The notes under the pieces: model-generated
Databases searched by the model: none
Told to the model about the DNA's origin: nothing
The model's input: the letters and a program-made list of their open reading frames with translations, nothing else
Program-made: the position numbers and the translations under genes
Source of the DNA: Luteibacter jiangsuensis
GTDB taxonomy: Bacteria; Pseudomonadota; Gammaproteobacteria; Xanthomonadales; Rhodanobacteraceae
Length of the DNA: 64,000 nucleotides
Direction of reading: 5' to 3'
Assembly: GCF_011742555.1 (NCBI RefSeq)
Contig: NZ_JAAQQR010000005.1
Coordinates: 124,001-188,000 of the forward strand
Part shown: positions 1 to 12,349 of the stretch, piece by piece
Position numbering within the stretch: the first letter of the stretch is position 1
Layout of the letters: each line of letters begins with the position of its first letter

Positions 1-401
1 TCGAGGTCAGCCACGGGAATGAAGCGCAGCGACGCCGAGTTGATGCAGTAGCGCAGGCCGCCGCGATCGCGCGGGCCGTCCGGGAAGACGTGGCCCAGGT
101 GGCTGTCGGCATGCCTGGACCGCACCTCGGTGCGGATCATGCCGTGGCTCTTGTCCACGTTTTCCTCGACGTGCTCCTTCTCCAGCGGCTGCGTGAAGCT
201 CGGCCAGCCGCAACCGCTGTCGAACTTGTCCAGCGACGAGAACAGCGGCTCGCCGGACACGATATCGACATAGATGCCGGGCTCGTGGCTGTCGTGGAAC
301 GCGTTATGGAAGGGACGCTCGGTGGCGCTCTCCTGCGTGACCCGGTACTGCTCCGGGGTGAGCCTGGCGAGGGCTTCGGGCGTCTTGCGGTAGTCGGACA
401 T
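1..401 (-). CDS. msrB: Peptide-methionine (R)-S-oxide reductase MsrB, partial
   Basis: MsrB reduces methionine-R-sulfoxide in oxidised proteins. The reading frame starts at an ATG (399-401) preceded by AGGAG and runs off the left edge, so only about 133 residues are visible and the stop is missing. Visible motifs are [23 protein letters not shown] and [11 protein letters not shown], the last holding the catalytic cysteine. The segments [13 protein letters not shown] and [11 protein letters not shown] lack the two CxxC pairs found in zinc-binding MsrBs such as the E. coli enzyme, so this is the zinc-free type also seen in Neisseria PilB. It is followed upstream by zwf on the same strand with a 130-bp gap. 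Confidence 0.93.
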   Translation of the reverse strand, partial: MSDYRKTPEALARLTPEQYRVTQESATERPFHNAFHDSHEPGIYVDIVSGEPLFSSLDKFDSGCGWPSFTQPLEKEHVEENVDKSHGMIRTEVRSRHADSHLGHVFPDGPRDRGGLRYCINSASLRFIPVADL

Positions 402-531
402 GGAGGGCTCCTGGTAGGGGGAATCGCCGGCGTCGGGCCCCTGCCCCTTGGCCGCCGGCGCTCCTCCCATAATGCGGGCGAAGCGCCCGCTTGCAACGGG
501 TGGCCTCACCGTACCGACCCGGCCAATGCCC

Positions 532-2022
532 TCAGGCGGCGGCGTCTTCCACCCAGTGGTGCCCGGAACGGCGCAGGAGTTCACGGGCCGAGTCCGGGCC
601 CCAGGTGCCGGCTTCGTACGCGTCCGGCGCCTCGTGGCTTTCGCGCCAGTTTTCCAGGATGGGCGTGACCCACTGCCATGCGGCCTCCGTCTCGTCCTTG
701 CGCACGAACAAGGCCGGGCTGCCCTTTACCGCGTCCAGCAGCAGCCCTTCGTACGAATCGCGATAGCGCGCCCGCTCGGGCCCTGCCGGGCGCGAGAGCG
801 CGTCCACCTCTTCCAGGCCGAAGCCATGACCGGGGTGCTTCACGAACAGGGGCAGCGTCACGCTTTCGTCCGGCTGCACCCGGATTACCAGGCGGCTGCC
901 GGGCCGTGCTTCACCGAACAGGCCCGGTTCGCCCGCGCGGAACTGCACGACCACTTCGGTGACCTTCTCCGGCATGCGCTTGCCGGACCGTAGATAGAAC
1001 GGCACACCGCGCCAACGCGGATTGTCGATTTCCGCCTTCAGCGCCACGAACGTTTCGGTCCGGCTCGGCGCTTCGCCGGGGAGCTCCTCGCGATAGGCGG
1101 GAACGGGCTTGCCTCCGGCCCTGCCTTGCACGTATTGCCCGCGCGCGACGTTGGCCCGAAGGTTCCGGGGATCCAACGGTTTCAATGCCTTCAGCACACG
1201 CACCTTTTCGTCGCGAAGCGCATCCGCGTCGAGGGACGAAGGCCGTTCCATCGCGACCACCGTCAGCACTTGCAACAAGTGGTTCTGAATCATGTCGCGC
1301 AGCGCGCCCGATCCGTCGTAATAACCGCCCCGGCCTTCGAGGCCGACGGTCTCGGCGGCGGTGATCTGCACGTACTCGATCGACTCGCTGTCCCACATGC
1401 GTTCGAGCATCGGATTGGCGAAGCGCAACGCGATGATGTTCTGCACCGCTTCCTTCCCGAGGTAATGGTCGATGCGGTAGATGCTGCCCTCGGGGAAGTA
1501 CCGTCCCACGCCATCGTTGACCTTGCGCGCGGTTTCCAGGTCCGTGCCGATCGGTTTTTCCAGCACGATGCGCGACGTTTCGCTGCGGAGGCCTTTCTCC
1601 GCCACGTTGCGTGCGATGTCGCCGTAGAGGTCCGGGGCCGTGGCCAGGTAGAACACGCGAACCTTCGTCCGGCCCGCGCCGGAGTCCAGCAACGAAGCCA
1701 GTGCCGGCCAGTTTCCGGAAGCATCGGCACCGTTCAGGCTCACATAGTGAACCATGCCAAGGAACCGGTTCAGTGTCGTGTCGGCGATCTCGTCGGCGCC
1801 GATGTATTCGCGCAGGGCGGCGCGCACGCGCTCGCGATAGCTCTCGTCGTCCAGCGGCGACCGCGCCGTGCCGACGATGCGCGAATCGCCGGGCACCTGT
1901 CCTTCCGCGAAGCGGCGGTACAGCGCGGGCAGAAGCTTGCGCATGGTGAGGTCGCCGGTGGCGCCGAAGATCACGTAGTCGAACGATTCGACCGGTTCGA
2001 GGGGGAGTGTGGGCTTGTTCAT
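532..2022 (-). CDS. zwf: Glucose-6-phosphate 1-dehydrogenase
   Basis: Oxidises glucose 6-phosphate to 6-phosphogluconolactone with reduction of NADP, the entry step of the oxidative pentose phosphate and Entner-Doudoroff routes. The N-terminal Rossmann motif [11 protein letters not shown] and the active-site motif [14 protein letters not shown] are present, and the length of 496 residues fits the family (about 490). The start MNKPTL at 2022 is chosen by length; an in-frame ATG at 2031 adds three residues, and neither has a clear Shine-Dalgarno sequence. It is divergent from an SDR gene across 170 bp. No downstream pgl or edd is adjacent. Confidence 0.96.
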   Translation of the reverse strand: MNKPTLPLEPVESFDYVIFGATGDLTMRKLLPALYRRFAEGQVPGDSRIVGTARSPLDDESYRERVRAALREYIGADEIADTTLNRFLGMVHYVSLNGADASGNWPALASLLDSGAGRTKVRVFYLATAPDLYGDIARNVAEKGLRSETSRIVLEKPIGTDLETARKVNDGVGRYFPEGSIYRIDHYLGKEAVQNIIALRFANPMLERMWDSESIEYVQITAAETVGLEGRGGYYDGSGALRDMIQNHLLQVLTVVAMERPSSLDADALRDEKVRVLKALKPLDPRNLRANVARGQYVQGRAGGKPVPAYREELPGEAPSRTETFVALKAEIDNPRWRGVPFYLRSGKRMPEKVTEVVVQFRAGEPGLFGEARPGSRLVIRVQPDESVTLPLFVKHPGHGFGLEEVDALSRPAGPERARYRDSYEGLLLDAVKGSPALFVRKDETEAAWQWVTPILENWRESHEAPDAYEAGTWGPDSARELLRRSGHHWVEDAAA

Positions 2023-2192
2023 GGGAAGCATGGATGAGGTGCCCGCGGAGCGTTTCAAGGGTGGAGACCCGCTTTCACCATTGACCGCCAGGCATAGCTC
2101 TTGTGCGTCGGAAGGTATGACACCTGTCCTTTGTTCGTCCCCATGCTTTCCGGCGACAGGCCCAAGCGGGGCCGATAACGAAGGACACACCC

Positions 2193-2939
2193 ATGAGCAA
2201 ACTGAAAGACAAGGTCGCCGTCGTCACCGGCGCTTCCAAGGGCATCGGCGCCGGTATCGCGAAGGCACTCGCTGCCGAGGGCGCCGCCGTGATCGTCAAC
2301 TACGCCTCCAGCAAGGCCGGCGCGGACAAGGTCGTGGCCGATATCGAGGCCGCGGGTGGCAAGGCCGTGGCCGTCGGCGGCGACGTGTCGAAGCAGGCGG
2401 ACGCCGAGAACCTCATCGCGAAGGCCATCGAACACTTCGGCCGCCTGGACGTGGTGGTGAACAACTCCGGCGTCTATGAGTTCTCGTCGATCGAGACGAT
2501 CACGGAAGCGCATTACCGCCGCATCTTCGACATCAACGTGCTCGGCACGATCCTTGTGACCCAGGCCGCCGTGAAGCACCTCGGCAAGGGCGGCAGCATC
2601 ATCAACATCGGTTCCGCCGTGACGCGCCTCACGCCGGCGGAAAGCGCGGTCTATTCGGGCACCAAGGGTGCGGTGGACGCGATCACCGGCGTGCTGGCCC
2701 GCGAACTGGGTCCGCGCGGCATCCGTGTCAACGCGGTGAATCCCGGCATGGTGATTACCGAAGGCGTGCAATCGGCCGGCATCGCCGATTCGGACTTCGA
2801 GGAATGGGCCAGGAGCCAGACCCCGCTCGGCAGGGTCGGCCAAGTGGACGACATCGCCCCGATCGTCACCTTCCTGGCAACGGACGACGCACGCTGGGTC
2901 ACCGGTGAGCTCGTGCTCGCCTCGGGCGGCATGCGTTAA
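2193..2939 (+). CDS. SDR family oxidoreductase, FabG-like
   Basis: A 248-residue classical short-chain dehydrogenase, resembling 3-oxoacyl-ACP reductases and glucose-1-dehydrogenase-like SDRs. It shows the NAD(P)-binding motif TGASKGIG near the N-terminus, NNSG (usually NNAG), a serine in INIGSA and the catalytic YSGTK. The start has AAGGA eight bases upstream. Its stop codon overlaps the stop of the convergent YjjX-type gene. The substrate cannot be told from sequence. It stands alone rather than beside fatty-acid synthesis genes, so a housekeeping FabG role is unlikely. Confidence 0.9.
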   Translation: MSKLKDKVAVVTGASKGIGAGIAKALAAEGAAVIVNYASSKAGADKVVADIEAAGGKAVAVGGDVSKQADAENLIAKAIEHFGRLDVVVNNSGVYEFSSIETITEAHYRRIFDINVLGTILVTQAAVKHLGKGGSIINIGSAVTRLTPAESAVYSGTKGAVDAITGVLARELGPRGIRVNAVNPGMVITEGVQSAGIADSDFEEWARSQTPLGRVGQVDDIAPIVTFLATDDARWVTGELVLASGGMR

Positions 2940-3487
2940 GCGAGACCGTAGAGCTCCGGATGGAGGAAGGGCGCCATCGCCAGCACCATGGCCTGCGTGT
3001 ACGCGCTTTCGCGCGTGGCGTGGCCGTTGGTGACAAGGCCGATGGCGCCCCCTTGCTGCTTGATGTTCACAGTGCCGAACAGGCGATCCATGACATCGCC
3101 CAGTTCCTCCCCTTCGAGCAAGGCTTCGTAGACCGCCGGCGGTAACGGCAGCCACGCGCTGCAACCCACCGACACGTCGTCGCCGCTGGCAATGGCCACA
3201 TAGCCGAAGGTGCCGGGACCGTCCTCGGTCACATCCACTCCGCCTTCCAGCGCGACGTAGAAATCCGCGTCGCCGTGCTGGCGGCAGAAGTTCATGCGGT
3301 TGAGCGCACCCTCGCGCGTTTCGGCCGCGGTCATGGGCTGGTCGGGCACCCCGGATGGCGCGTGCATGCCCTCGCACTCCACCAGGCGCCCCGGGAACAG
3401 CGGCGCGAGTGCGTTGCGCACCGCGCCGATCTTTACCGGATTGCGCGACCCTACAAGGACGCGAACGGGCGACGTATCGTGGTTCAT
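2936..3487 (-). CDS. yjjX: Inosine/xanthosine triphosphatase, YjjX family
   Basis: Predicted to hydrolyse non-canonical purine triphosphates (ITP, XTP) and keep them out of nucleic acids. The 183-residue product begins SPVRVLVGSRNPVK, the conserved substrate-loop start of the YjjX (DUF84) family, and contains FYVALEGGV and GYVAIA. The ATG start at 3487 lies four bases after the pgm stop, so the two genes are almost certainly one transcript. The stop TAA overlaps the stop of the convergent SDR within 2936-2939. Assignment rests on family similarity; the E. coli protein is about 170 residues. Confidence 0.85.
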   Translation of the reverse strand: MNHDTSPVRVLVGSRNPVKIGAVRNALAPLFPGRLVECEGMHAPSGVPDQPMTAAETREGALNRMNFCRQHGDADFYVALEGGVDVTEDGPGTFGYVAIASGDDVSVGCSAWLPLPPAVYEALLEGEELGDVMDRLFGTVNIKQQGGAIGLVTNGHATRESAYTQAMVLAMAPFLHPELYGLA

Positions 3488-3491
3488 CGCG

Positions 3492-5135
3492 TCAATCCGC
3501 CAGTGCGCGATCGACCATCGCCTGGGCTTCCGCGAGGATCGCCTGGAGATGTTCCTCGCCCCGGAAGCTCTCGCCGTACACCTTGTAGATATCTTCCGTG
3601 CCCGAGGGCCGCGCGGCAAACCAGCCATTGGCCGAGATCACCTTGATGCCGCCGATGGACTGGCCGCCGGCCTTGTTGGTGACCTCGACGACGGCATCGC
3701 CGGCGAGCGTGGTCGAGGTGACCTGCTCCGGCGCGAGCCGGGAGAGCTTCGCCTTCTGCGCATGGTTCGCCGGGGCGTCGATACGCGCATTGGCCGGATT
3801 GCCGAGCAACGCGGTGACGTCGGCGTAGATCCGGCCCGGGTCCTTGCCCATGCGTGCCGTCATTTCGCCCGCCAGCAGCGCGGCCACGATACCGTCCTTG
3901 TCGGTGGACCAGGCGCTGCCGTCCTCGGAGAGGAACGAGGCACCCGCGCTCTCCTCGCATCCGAAGCCCAGGCTGCCGTCGTAGAGCCCCGACACGAAAT
4001 ACTTGAAGCCCACCGGCACCTCGCGCAACGGGCGGCCGAGGTGTGCGGCCACGCGGTCGAGCAATGCCGTGCTGACGGCGGTCTTGCCGACGGCGGCGTC
4101 GGCGCGCCAGCCCGGACGGTTCTGGAAGAGATACCAGGCGGCCGTCGCCAGATAATGGTTCGCCTGCATGAGCCCGCTGCTGGGCGCCACCACGCCGTGG
4201 CGATCGTGGTCGGTATCGCATGCGAACGCCACGTCGAAACGGTCCTTCAGGCCGATGAGCCGCTGCATGGCGTACGACGACGAGGGATCCATGCGCACGC
4301 GGCCGTCCCAGTCCAGCGACATGAAGGAGAACGTCGGGTCGACCGTCTCGCTCACCACGGTCAGGTCGATCCCATAACGCTCGCCGATGGCACGCCAGTA
4401 GTGCACGCCGGCGCCGCCCAGCGGGTCGACGCCCATGCGAACGCCGCTGGCGCGGACGATCTCCAGGTCCAGCACGTTGCCGAGGTCGCCTACATAGCGC
4501 TGGAGGAAGTCGTATTCGTGGGTGGTTGCCGCCTTGCGTGCCTGGGCGAACGGCATGCGCTTCACCTCGCGCAGGCCGCCTTCGATCAGCGCGTTCGCCC
4601 GCGCCGCGATCCAGCCGGTGGCGTCGGTGTCCGCCGGGCCGCCGTGCGGCGGGTTGTACTTGATGCCGCCGCTCTCGGGCGGATTGTGTGAAGGCGTGAT
4701 GACGATGCCGTCGGCAAGCCCGTTCTCGCGCCCGCGGTTGTAAACCAGAATGGCGTGCGAAACGGCGGGCGTGGGCGTGAACTCGCCCCCGGCCGACACC
4801 TGCGTCGTTACCCCGTTCGCCGCCAGCACCTCGAGCGTGCTCTCGAACGCCGGGGCGGACAGCGCATGGGTGTCGATGCCGACGAACACGGGACCGCCCA
4901 CCCCCACCTGCGCGCGGTAGTCGCAAATGGCCTGCACCACCGCGAGGACATGCCACTCGTTGAACGACCGGTCGAACGACGACCCGCGGTGGCCGGACGT
5001 ACCGAATGCCACCTTCTGCTCCGGTATCGACGGGTCGGGCTTCAGGTCGTGGTAGGCGGCCAGCAGGGCCGCCACGTCGACGGGCTGGGTTTCCGTGGCG
5101 GGTTTGCCCGCGAGCGGGCTGATCTTGGCACTCAC
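3492..5135 (-). CDS. pgm: Phosphoglucomutase (alpha-D-glucose specific)
   Basis: Interconverts glucose 1-phosphate and glucose 6-phosphate, supplying UDP-glucose and cell-surface sugars. The 547-residue product matches E. coli Pgm in length and shows FGTSGHRG, the phosphoserine loop TPSHNPP, the metal loop DTDHDRHG, the sugar-binding GCEESAGASF and the phosphate-binding RPSGTED near the C-terminus. The start is a GTG at 5133-5135, preceded by GAGGAG at good spacing; an upstream ATG at 5216 would add residues not expected in the family. The YjjX-type gene follows after four bases. Confidence 0.95.
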   Translation of the reverse strand: MSAKISPLAGKPATETQPVDVAALLAAYHDLKPDPSIPEQKVAFGTSGHRGSSFDRSFNEWHVLAVVQAICDYRAQVGVGGPVFVGIDTHALSAPAFESTLEVLAANGVTTQVSAGGEFTPTPAVSHAILVYNRGRENGLADGIVITPSHNPPESGGIKYNPPHGGPADTDATGWIAARANALIEGGLREVKRMPFAQARKAATTHEYDFLQRYVGDLGNVLDLEIVRASGVRMGVDPLGGAGVHYWRAIGERYGIDLTVVSETVDPTFSFMSLDWDGRVRMDPSSSYAMQRLIGLKDRFDVAFACDTDHDRHGVVAPSSGLMQANHYLATAAWYLFQNRPGWRADAAVGKTAVSTALLDRVAAHLGRPLREVPVGFKYFVSGLYDGSLGFGCEESAGASFLSEDGSAWSTDKDGIVAALLAGEMTARMGKDPGRIYADVTALLGNPANARIDAPANHAQKAKLSRLAPEQVTSTTLAGDAVVEVTNKAGGQSIGGIKVISANGWFAARPSGTEDIYKVYGESFRGEEHLQAILAEAQAMVDRALAD

Positions 5136-5255
5136 CGATGGCTCTCCTCGGACTGCGATGTCCGCAAGCATACGATGTGTTTTGAGATTTCTTCCATGTC
5201 CGCGGAAGCGCGGCATGGTTATCGTGACTGCGTCACGCCCGCATCACGCGGCGTT

Positions 5256-5894
5256 TCACAATTGCAGTCGCTCGATGTACTCGAAGATCTCGGCATCCGT
5301 CTCCAGCCGAAGCTTCCGCATGGCGTTCGACTTCTGCTGGCTGATGGTGGAGAGCCCACGACCAGTGGCCCGGGCAATATCGGTGACGCTGTTGCCCGCG
5401 GCGAACAGGCGCAGGATCTTCAGCTCCCTCGGAGACAGGTCGGCCAGCGTCCCGGATTTCCCCAGCGGTTCGCCGGGCGGCGCACCGATCAATTCGCGTA
5501 CCGAGGCCCCCAGGTAAACATGGTTCGACAGGATTTCCACCAAGGCCTCGGGAATCTCTCGGGTGTCTGCCGACTTTCCGATCAGGCCGAGTACACCGGT
5601 ACCTATGATTTCACGATAGAGCGCGGGATTGGCGAGCGTCGTTATCACCATCACGGGCAATGCCGGATACGCACGGCGCACCTCGCGCAACAGCGCCAGT
5701 CCGTCGCGACCGGGCGCAGGCATGCTGAAGTCGGTAATCAATGCATCGCACGGCGTGGTGGCCAGCAACTCGAGCAGTTCGTCGGGCGACTGCGCTTCCG
5801 CCACCACGGTGGCGAGTCCGTCTTTGGCCAGGGCCAGGCTGAGGCCCTTCAGCACCACGGGGTGATCGTCCGCCAGAATGACGCGGTAGACCAT
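5256..5894 (-). CDS. RcsB-like response regulator, NarL/LuxR type
   Basis: A 212-residue two-domain regulator. The receiver domain has ADDHP, the phospho-acceptor aspartate in ALITDFSMP, and the lysine in GLIGKSA. The output domain (from LSPRELKILRLFAAG) is a LuxR-type helix-turn-helix; TISQQKSNAMRKL is strikingly close to RcsB. RcsB-like proteins usually act downstream of a phosphorelay that ends in an HPt domain, and an HPt gene lies head to head 93 bp away, so the two probably form one signalling pair. Target genes are not visible here. Confidence 0.9.
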   Translation of the reverse strand: MVYRVILADDHPVVLKGLSLALAKDGLATVVAEAQSPDELLELLATTPCDALITDFSMPAPGRDGLALLREVRRAYPALPVMVITTLANPALYREIIGTGVLGLIGKSADTREIPEALVEILSNHVYLGASVRELIGAPPGEPLGKSGTLADLSPRELKILRLFAAGNSVTDIARATGRGLSTISQQKSNAMRKLRLETDAEIFEYIERLQL

Positions 5895-5987
5895 GAGTGA
5901 TCCATCCTTTCTTGCTTGTCCAGTCGCCGGCGAGCTGGTCTCGGATATCGCCGGTGGAGCGCAGAGTTGAGCATATCGCGCTTTCTG

Positions 5988-6812
5988 ATGCCACTACGCC
6001 GACGTCTTGCCGCGTGGTGCTCCGCTTGCGGTTGCCATGGACTTCGCGCTCATTCGCAACCCGAACGGGCACTTCCCCACGTGCTCGCGCAACTCGGCGC
6101 GCATTACGGAGCGATCGCGCATGCGCACGGTGCGCTGTTCGATATGGAAGTGGATCCCGCGCTCGTGCCGGAACTCGTCGGACCTGCGGACGCTCTGGCG
6201 AACGCGCTCTCGCTGCTGCTCGACCGCGCATTCGGGGCCGACGCCTGCCGCGTCGCCTTGCATGTGGACGTGGTGAGCGACGACATCGCGGGGCAAGTCG
6301 TTCATTTCACCGTGGCGGAGAAACGTGCAACCTGCGACCTCGACGATGCGAACCTGCGCGAAGCCGCGGCGATCGTCGCCGCTGCCGGCGGCATGGTGCA
6401 CACCGAACGATCTTCCGACGCCGGCGACCGTGTGATCGTGGAACTCGCCTTCGATCTTCCTCACACGCCGCCCTGCGTCGACGTCGAGGCCCTGCGCAGC
6501 GCGCTCGGTGGCGAAGCGGCCCTGCGTGAAGTGGTGGTCGCGCTGGACCAGGCGCTTTCCAGCGACATCGCGGATCTCGAACTCCTGCTGGAGCGCGAAG
6601 GCATCGCGCAGCTGCAGGCCTGGTTGCACCGCGTATCGGGCGCCCTCGGCATGGCGGAGGCCAGCGAGCTTTCGCGCATCGGCCTCGCGCTGGAACGCGA
6701 GCTGGAAAACGGACGCCGGCCACGCCTCGACCGCGCGATTCGCCGCTTCGCGGAAGATGCCGCCGGGGTGTTCCGCATGCTTCGCGAACAGGTGCCCGCC
6801 GATCGGCTATAG
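5988..6812 (+). CDS. Putative phosphorelay protein: degenerate kinase ATPase domain plus HPt
   Basis: A 274-residue soluble protein from the chosen ATG. The C-terminal ~80 residues look like an HPt domain, with the phospho-accepting histidine near residue 214 in LHRVSGALGMAEASEL; the usual lysine after it is serine. The middle segment (GPADALANALSLLLDRAFG to IVELAFDL) resembles a worn HATPase domain whose N-box is recognisable but whose G-boxes are not. There is no dimerisation/histidine domain and no membrane segment. It is divergent from the RcsB-like regulator, its likely partner. The start is uncertain: ATG 5916 or the GTG near 6079 are alternatives, and none has a good ribosome site. Confidence 0.62.
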   Translation: MPLRRRLAAWCSACGCHGLRAHSQPERALPHVLAQLGAHYGAIAHAHGALFDMEVDPALVPELVGPADALANALSLLLDRAFGADACRVALHVDVVSDDIAGQVVHFTVAEKRATCDLDDANLREAAAIVAAAGGMVHTERSSDAGDRVIVELAFDLPHTPPCVDVEALRSALGGEAALREVVVALDQALSSDIADLELLLEREGIAQLQAWLHRVSGALGMAEASELSRIGLALERELENGRRPRLDRAIRRFAEDAAGVFRMLREQVPADRL

Positions 6813-6821
6813 TCCCGCACC

Positions 6822-9692
<2,871 letters not shown>

Positions 9693-9741
9693 GGAGCCGA
9701 GGGCCGAGAGTGGATGGTCCCGGATGATAAGCCGGATGGCG

Positions 9742-10902
9742 TCACCGGTACTTGCCGTCCTCGCCACGCGACCAGTGCGGCGAGGGATCGGCGGGGCCGT
9801 CCGTGGCGAACAGATGACGCAGCCGCGCCGGTTGCGAACGCAGGTACTGCTTGGGTGCGCGCACCGTCGCGCCGAGTTCCGCCGCGGCGTGCCACGGCCA
9901 CCGCGGGTCGTAGAGGATCGTGCGTGCCAGCGCCACCATATCGGCGTCGCCGGTGGCCACGATCGCCTCCGCATGTTCCGGGCTCGTGATGAGTCCCACC
10001 GCGATCACCGGCATCGACACCGCCTGTTTCACCCCACGGGCGAAAGGCACCTGGTAACCCGGACCCACGGCGATGTGCTGCGCGTGATGGAGCCCGCCGG
10101 TTGACACATGGATCGCATCGCAGCCGCGGGCCTCCAGGGCCTTGGCGAAAGCGATCGTCTGCTCGAGGTCCCAGCCACCCTCCACCCAGTCGGTGGCCGA
10201 AACGCGCATGCTCACCGGCCGGTCGGCCGGGAACGCCGCGCGCACCGCGTCGAACACTTCCAGCGGGAAGCGCATGCGGTTCTCGAGGGAGCCGCCGTAC
10301 TCGTCGGTGCGCTGGTTCGACAGCGGCGACAGGAACTGATGCAGCAGATAGCCATGCGCGCCATGCAACTGGATGAAATCGAGGCCCAGCCGCGCGGCAC
10401 GCCGCGCCGCGGCGGCAAACGCGTCGCGGATACGGTCAAGGCCCTCCCGGTCCAGGGCCGTCGGTGGCCGATTGTCGGGATGGAACGGGATGGCGGAGGG
10501 CGCGACGGTTTGCCAGCCATGCGCATGGTCCGGCGCCAGTTGTGCGCCGCCGGCCCAAGGTACCTCCGTGGACGCCTTGCGGCCCGCATGGCCAAGCTGC
10601 ACGCCGAGAGCGATGTCCGACCAACGCCGCACGGCGTCTACCGTGGTTCGCATGGCGGCTTCCGTGGCGTCGTCGTACAGACCCACGTCCGCCCAGGTGA
10701 TGCGGCCTTCGGGCAGCACTGCCGTGGCCTCGATGGTCAGCAGCGCCGCGCCCGACAAGGCGAGCTGGCCCAGGTGGATCGTGTGCCAGTCGTTCATCCG
10801 GCCGTCTTCGGCGGAGTACTGGCACATGGGAGCGATGACGACCCGGTTCGGAAGTTCGCGGTTGCGGATAGCGATAGGTTGAAAGAGCGCTGGGTGCGCC
10901 AT
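9742..10902 (-). CDS. NADH:flavin oxidoreductase, old yellow enzyme (YqjM/XenA-like)
   Basis: An FMN ene-reductase that reduces activated alkenes and nitro compounds, often with a detoxification role. The 386-residue sequence has APMCQYS (the regulatory cysteine of the YqjM class), QLGHAGRKAS, LHGAHGYLLHQFLSP with the His-x-x-His substrate pair, and SNQRTDEYGGS. The ATG at 10902 is preceded by GGTGGAA. It is divergent from the ICMT-like gene. The natural substrate is not evident. Confidence 0.92.
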   Translation of the reverse strand: MAHPALFQPIAIRNRELPNRVVIAPMCQYSAEDGRMNDWHTIHLGQLALSGAALLTIEATAVLPEGRITWADVGLYDDATEAAMRTTVDAVRRWSDIALGVQLGHAGRKASTEVPWAGGAQLAPDHAHGWQTVAPSAIPFHPDNRPPTALDREGLDRIRDAFAAAARRAARLGLDFIQLHGAHGYLLHQFLSPLSNQRTDEYGGSLENRMRFPLEVFDAVRAAFPADRPVSMRVSATDWVEGGWDLEQTIAFAKALEARGCDAIHVSTGGLHHAQHIAVGPGYQVPFARGVKQAVSMPVIAVGLITSPEHAEAIVATGDADMVALARTILYDPRWPWHAAAELGATVRAPKQYLRSQPARLRHLFATDGPADPSPHWSRGEDGKYR

Positions 10903-11057
10903 GGGGTGTTCCACCGTGGTGAGATATGCCTGAGTGTCACATGGAGACCGAAAAGGATTTGGCAACCCCAGCGCGAGGGATGACCGGGGGTTCTCTATCC
11001 GGAATGATCGGCGGCTATCCTCCGCCCGCTCCGCACTGCCAAAGGATGCCGCAAGAA

Positions 11058-11573
11058 ATGACGTCGTTCTTCCTCGCCTTCACCGTCTTCGCCGTTGCCA
11101 GCCGCATCGCCAGCCTTGTCGTCTCCCTGCGCCACGAGGCCGCGCTCAAGCGCGCCGGCGCCGTCGAGTACGGTGCGCTCAACAGCAACCTGCTCGCCCT
11201 TTGCCATGTCCTGTTCTATGCGGCCGCCATCTGGGAGGGCTGGGCCCGTGGTCCGGAGTTGGACGCGGTGGCCACGACCGGTATCGTGCTCTACCTCGTC
11301 GCGCTGCTATTCCTTTGCTACGTGGTGCACCTGCTGGGGCGCCTGTGGACGGTGAAGCTGATCATCGCTACCGACCACACACTGGTTACGCACCCGCTGT
11401 TCCGGACAATCCGGCACCCGAACTACTTCCTCAACATCGTCCCCGAACTGGTGGGCCTCTGCCTGGCCCTGCACAGCTTCAAGACCCTGGCCATCGGCCT
11501 GCCGATCTATCTGGTGCCCCTGACCGTGCGCATCGTGCAGGAGGAAAAGGCCATGCGGGCGCGCTTTGGTTGA
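11058..11573 (+). CDS. Isoprenylcysteine carboxyl methyltransferase (ICMT) family membrane protein
   Basis: A 171-residue integral membrane protein with about four or five hydrophobic segments and the ICMT/PEMT signature TDHTLVTHPLFRTIRHPNY near residue 110, where RHPNY binds SAM. Bacterial members methylate lipids or unknown small substrates; no prenylated protein is implied. The ATG at 11058 follows AAAGGA by about twelve bases; an ATG at 11046 is the alternative. It is divergent from the flavin oxidoreductase and convergent with the DHFR-fold gene. Confidence 0.82.
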   Translation: MTSFFLAFTVFAVASRIASLVVSLRHEAALKRAGAVEYGALNSNLLALCHVLFYAAAIWEGWARGPELDAVATTGIVLYLVALLFLCYVVHLLGRLWTVKLIIATDHTLVTHPLFRTIRHPNYFLNIVPELVGLCLALHSFKTLAIGLPIYLVPLTVRIVQEEKAMRARFG

Positions 11574-11587
11574 AGAGCTCTACCCCA

Positions 11588-12232
11588 CTATCCCCTGGCG
11601 AGCACGAGGTGCATCGCGTGCTCGCCCTGGGTGTGTTCCATGATTCTGTATCCCAGCGCGGGCAGGTCCAGGCCGGCGAACGGCGCTTCGCCCTGGCCGA
11701 GCAGCACAGGGGATATCGCGATGTGCAGGGCATCGATGGCGCCTGACTGGAGATATTGGCGAACGGTCGAGGCCCCGCCACCGATGCGTACGTCTCGCTC
11801 GCCGGCCGCGTCTTTCGCGCGCGCCAGGGCTTCGTCGATGCCGCCGGTCACGAAATGGAACACCGTGCCGCCGTCCATCGCGAGGGATTCCCGCGGATAA
11901 CGAGTGAGAACGAACACCGGGCAGTGGTAGGGCGGCGTATCGCCCCACCACCCCTTCCACTCATCGTTGGGCCATTCGCCTCGGATCGGACCGAACATGT
12001 TGCGGCCCATGACCCACGCGCCGAGCCCTTCCATCGACTGCGCGGCGAAGCGTTCGTCCACCCCCGTGGAGCCACCCTCCTTGCCCATCATGGCGTGGAA
12101 GGTCCTCGTTTCCATCAGCCAGCGGTGCAAGCCTTCCGCGCCGACACCCATCGGCTGTGCGAGGCTCTGGTCGCGCCCGGCGGCGAGGCCGTCCACCGAG
12201 ACGGTGAACGCATTCACACGAACTTTCGCCAC
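11588..12232 (-). CDS. Dihydrofolate reductase family protein (RibD C-terminal-like)
   Basis: A 214-residue NADPH-type reductase fold protein related to DHFR and the RibD reductase domain. It starts VAKVRVNAFTVSVDGLAAG and has VMGRNMFGP and the cofactor loop DVRIGGGASTVRQYL, followed by ISPVLLGQGEAPF, typical of the family. The preferred start is GTG at 12232 with AGAGG upstream; GTG 12238 and ATG 12265 are in frame. It lies downstream of the export genes on the same strand with a 117-bp gap, and no functional link is evident. Confidence 0.83.
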   Translation of the reverse strand: MAKVRVNAFTVSVDGLAAGRDQSLAQPMGVGAEGLHRWLMETRTFHAMMGKEGGSTGVDERFAAQSMEGLGAWVMGRNMFGPIRGEWPNDEWKGWWGDTPPYHCPVFVLTRYPRESLAMDGGTVFHFVTGGIDEALARAKDAAGERDVRIGGGASTVRQYLQSGAIDALHIAISPVLLGQGEAPFAGLDLPALGYRIMEHTQGEHAMHLVLARG

Positions 12233-12349
12233 GGCCACGCCCTCTCGTTCTTCGCAAGAGCGCACCGTTTCGCATATTCCTGCAAGTGGTGCAAGCGTGC
12301 CGGGTTTCGCGCACCGGCATCGCTCCCGGTCGCGACCATGCCGACCCGG

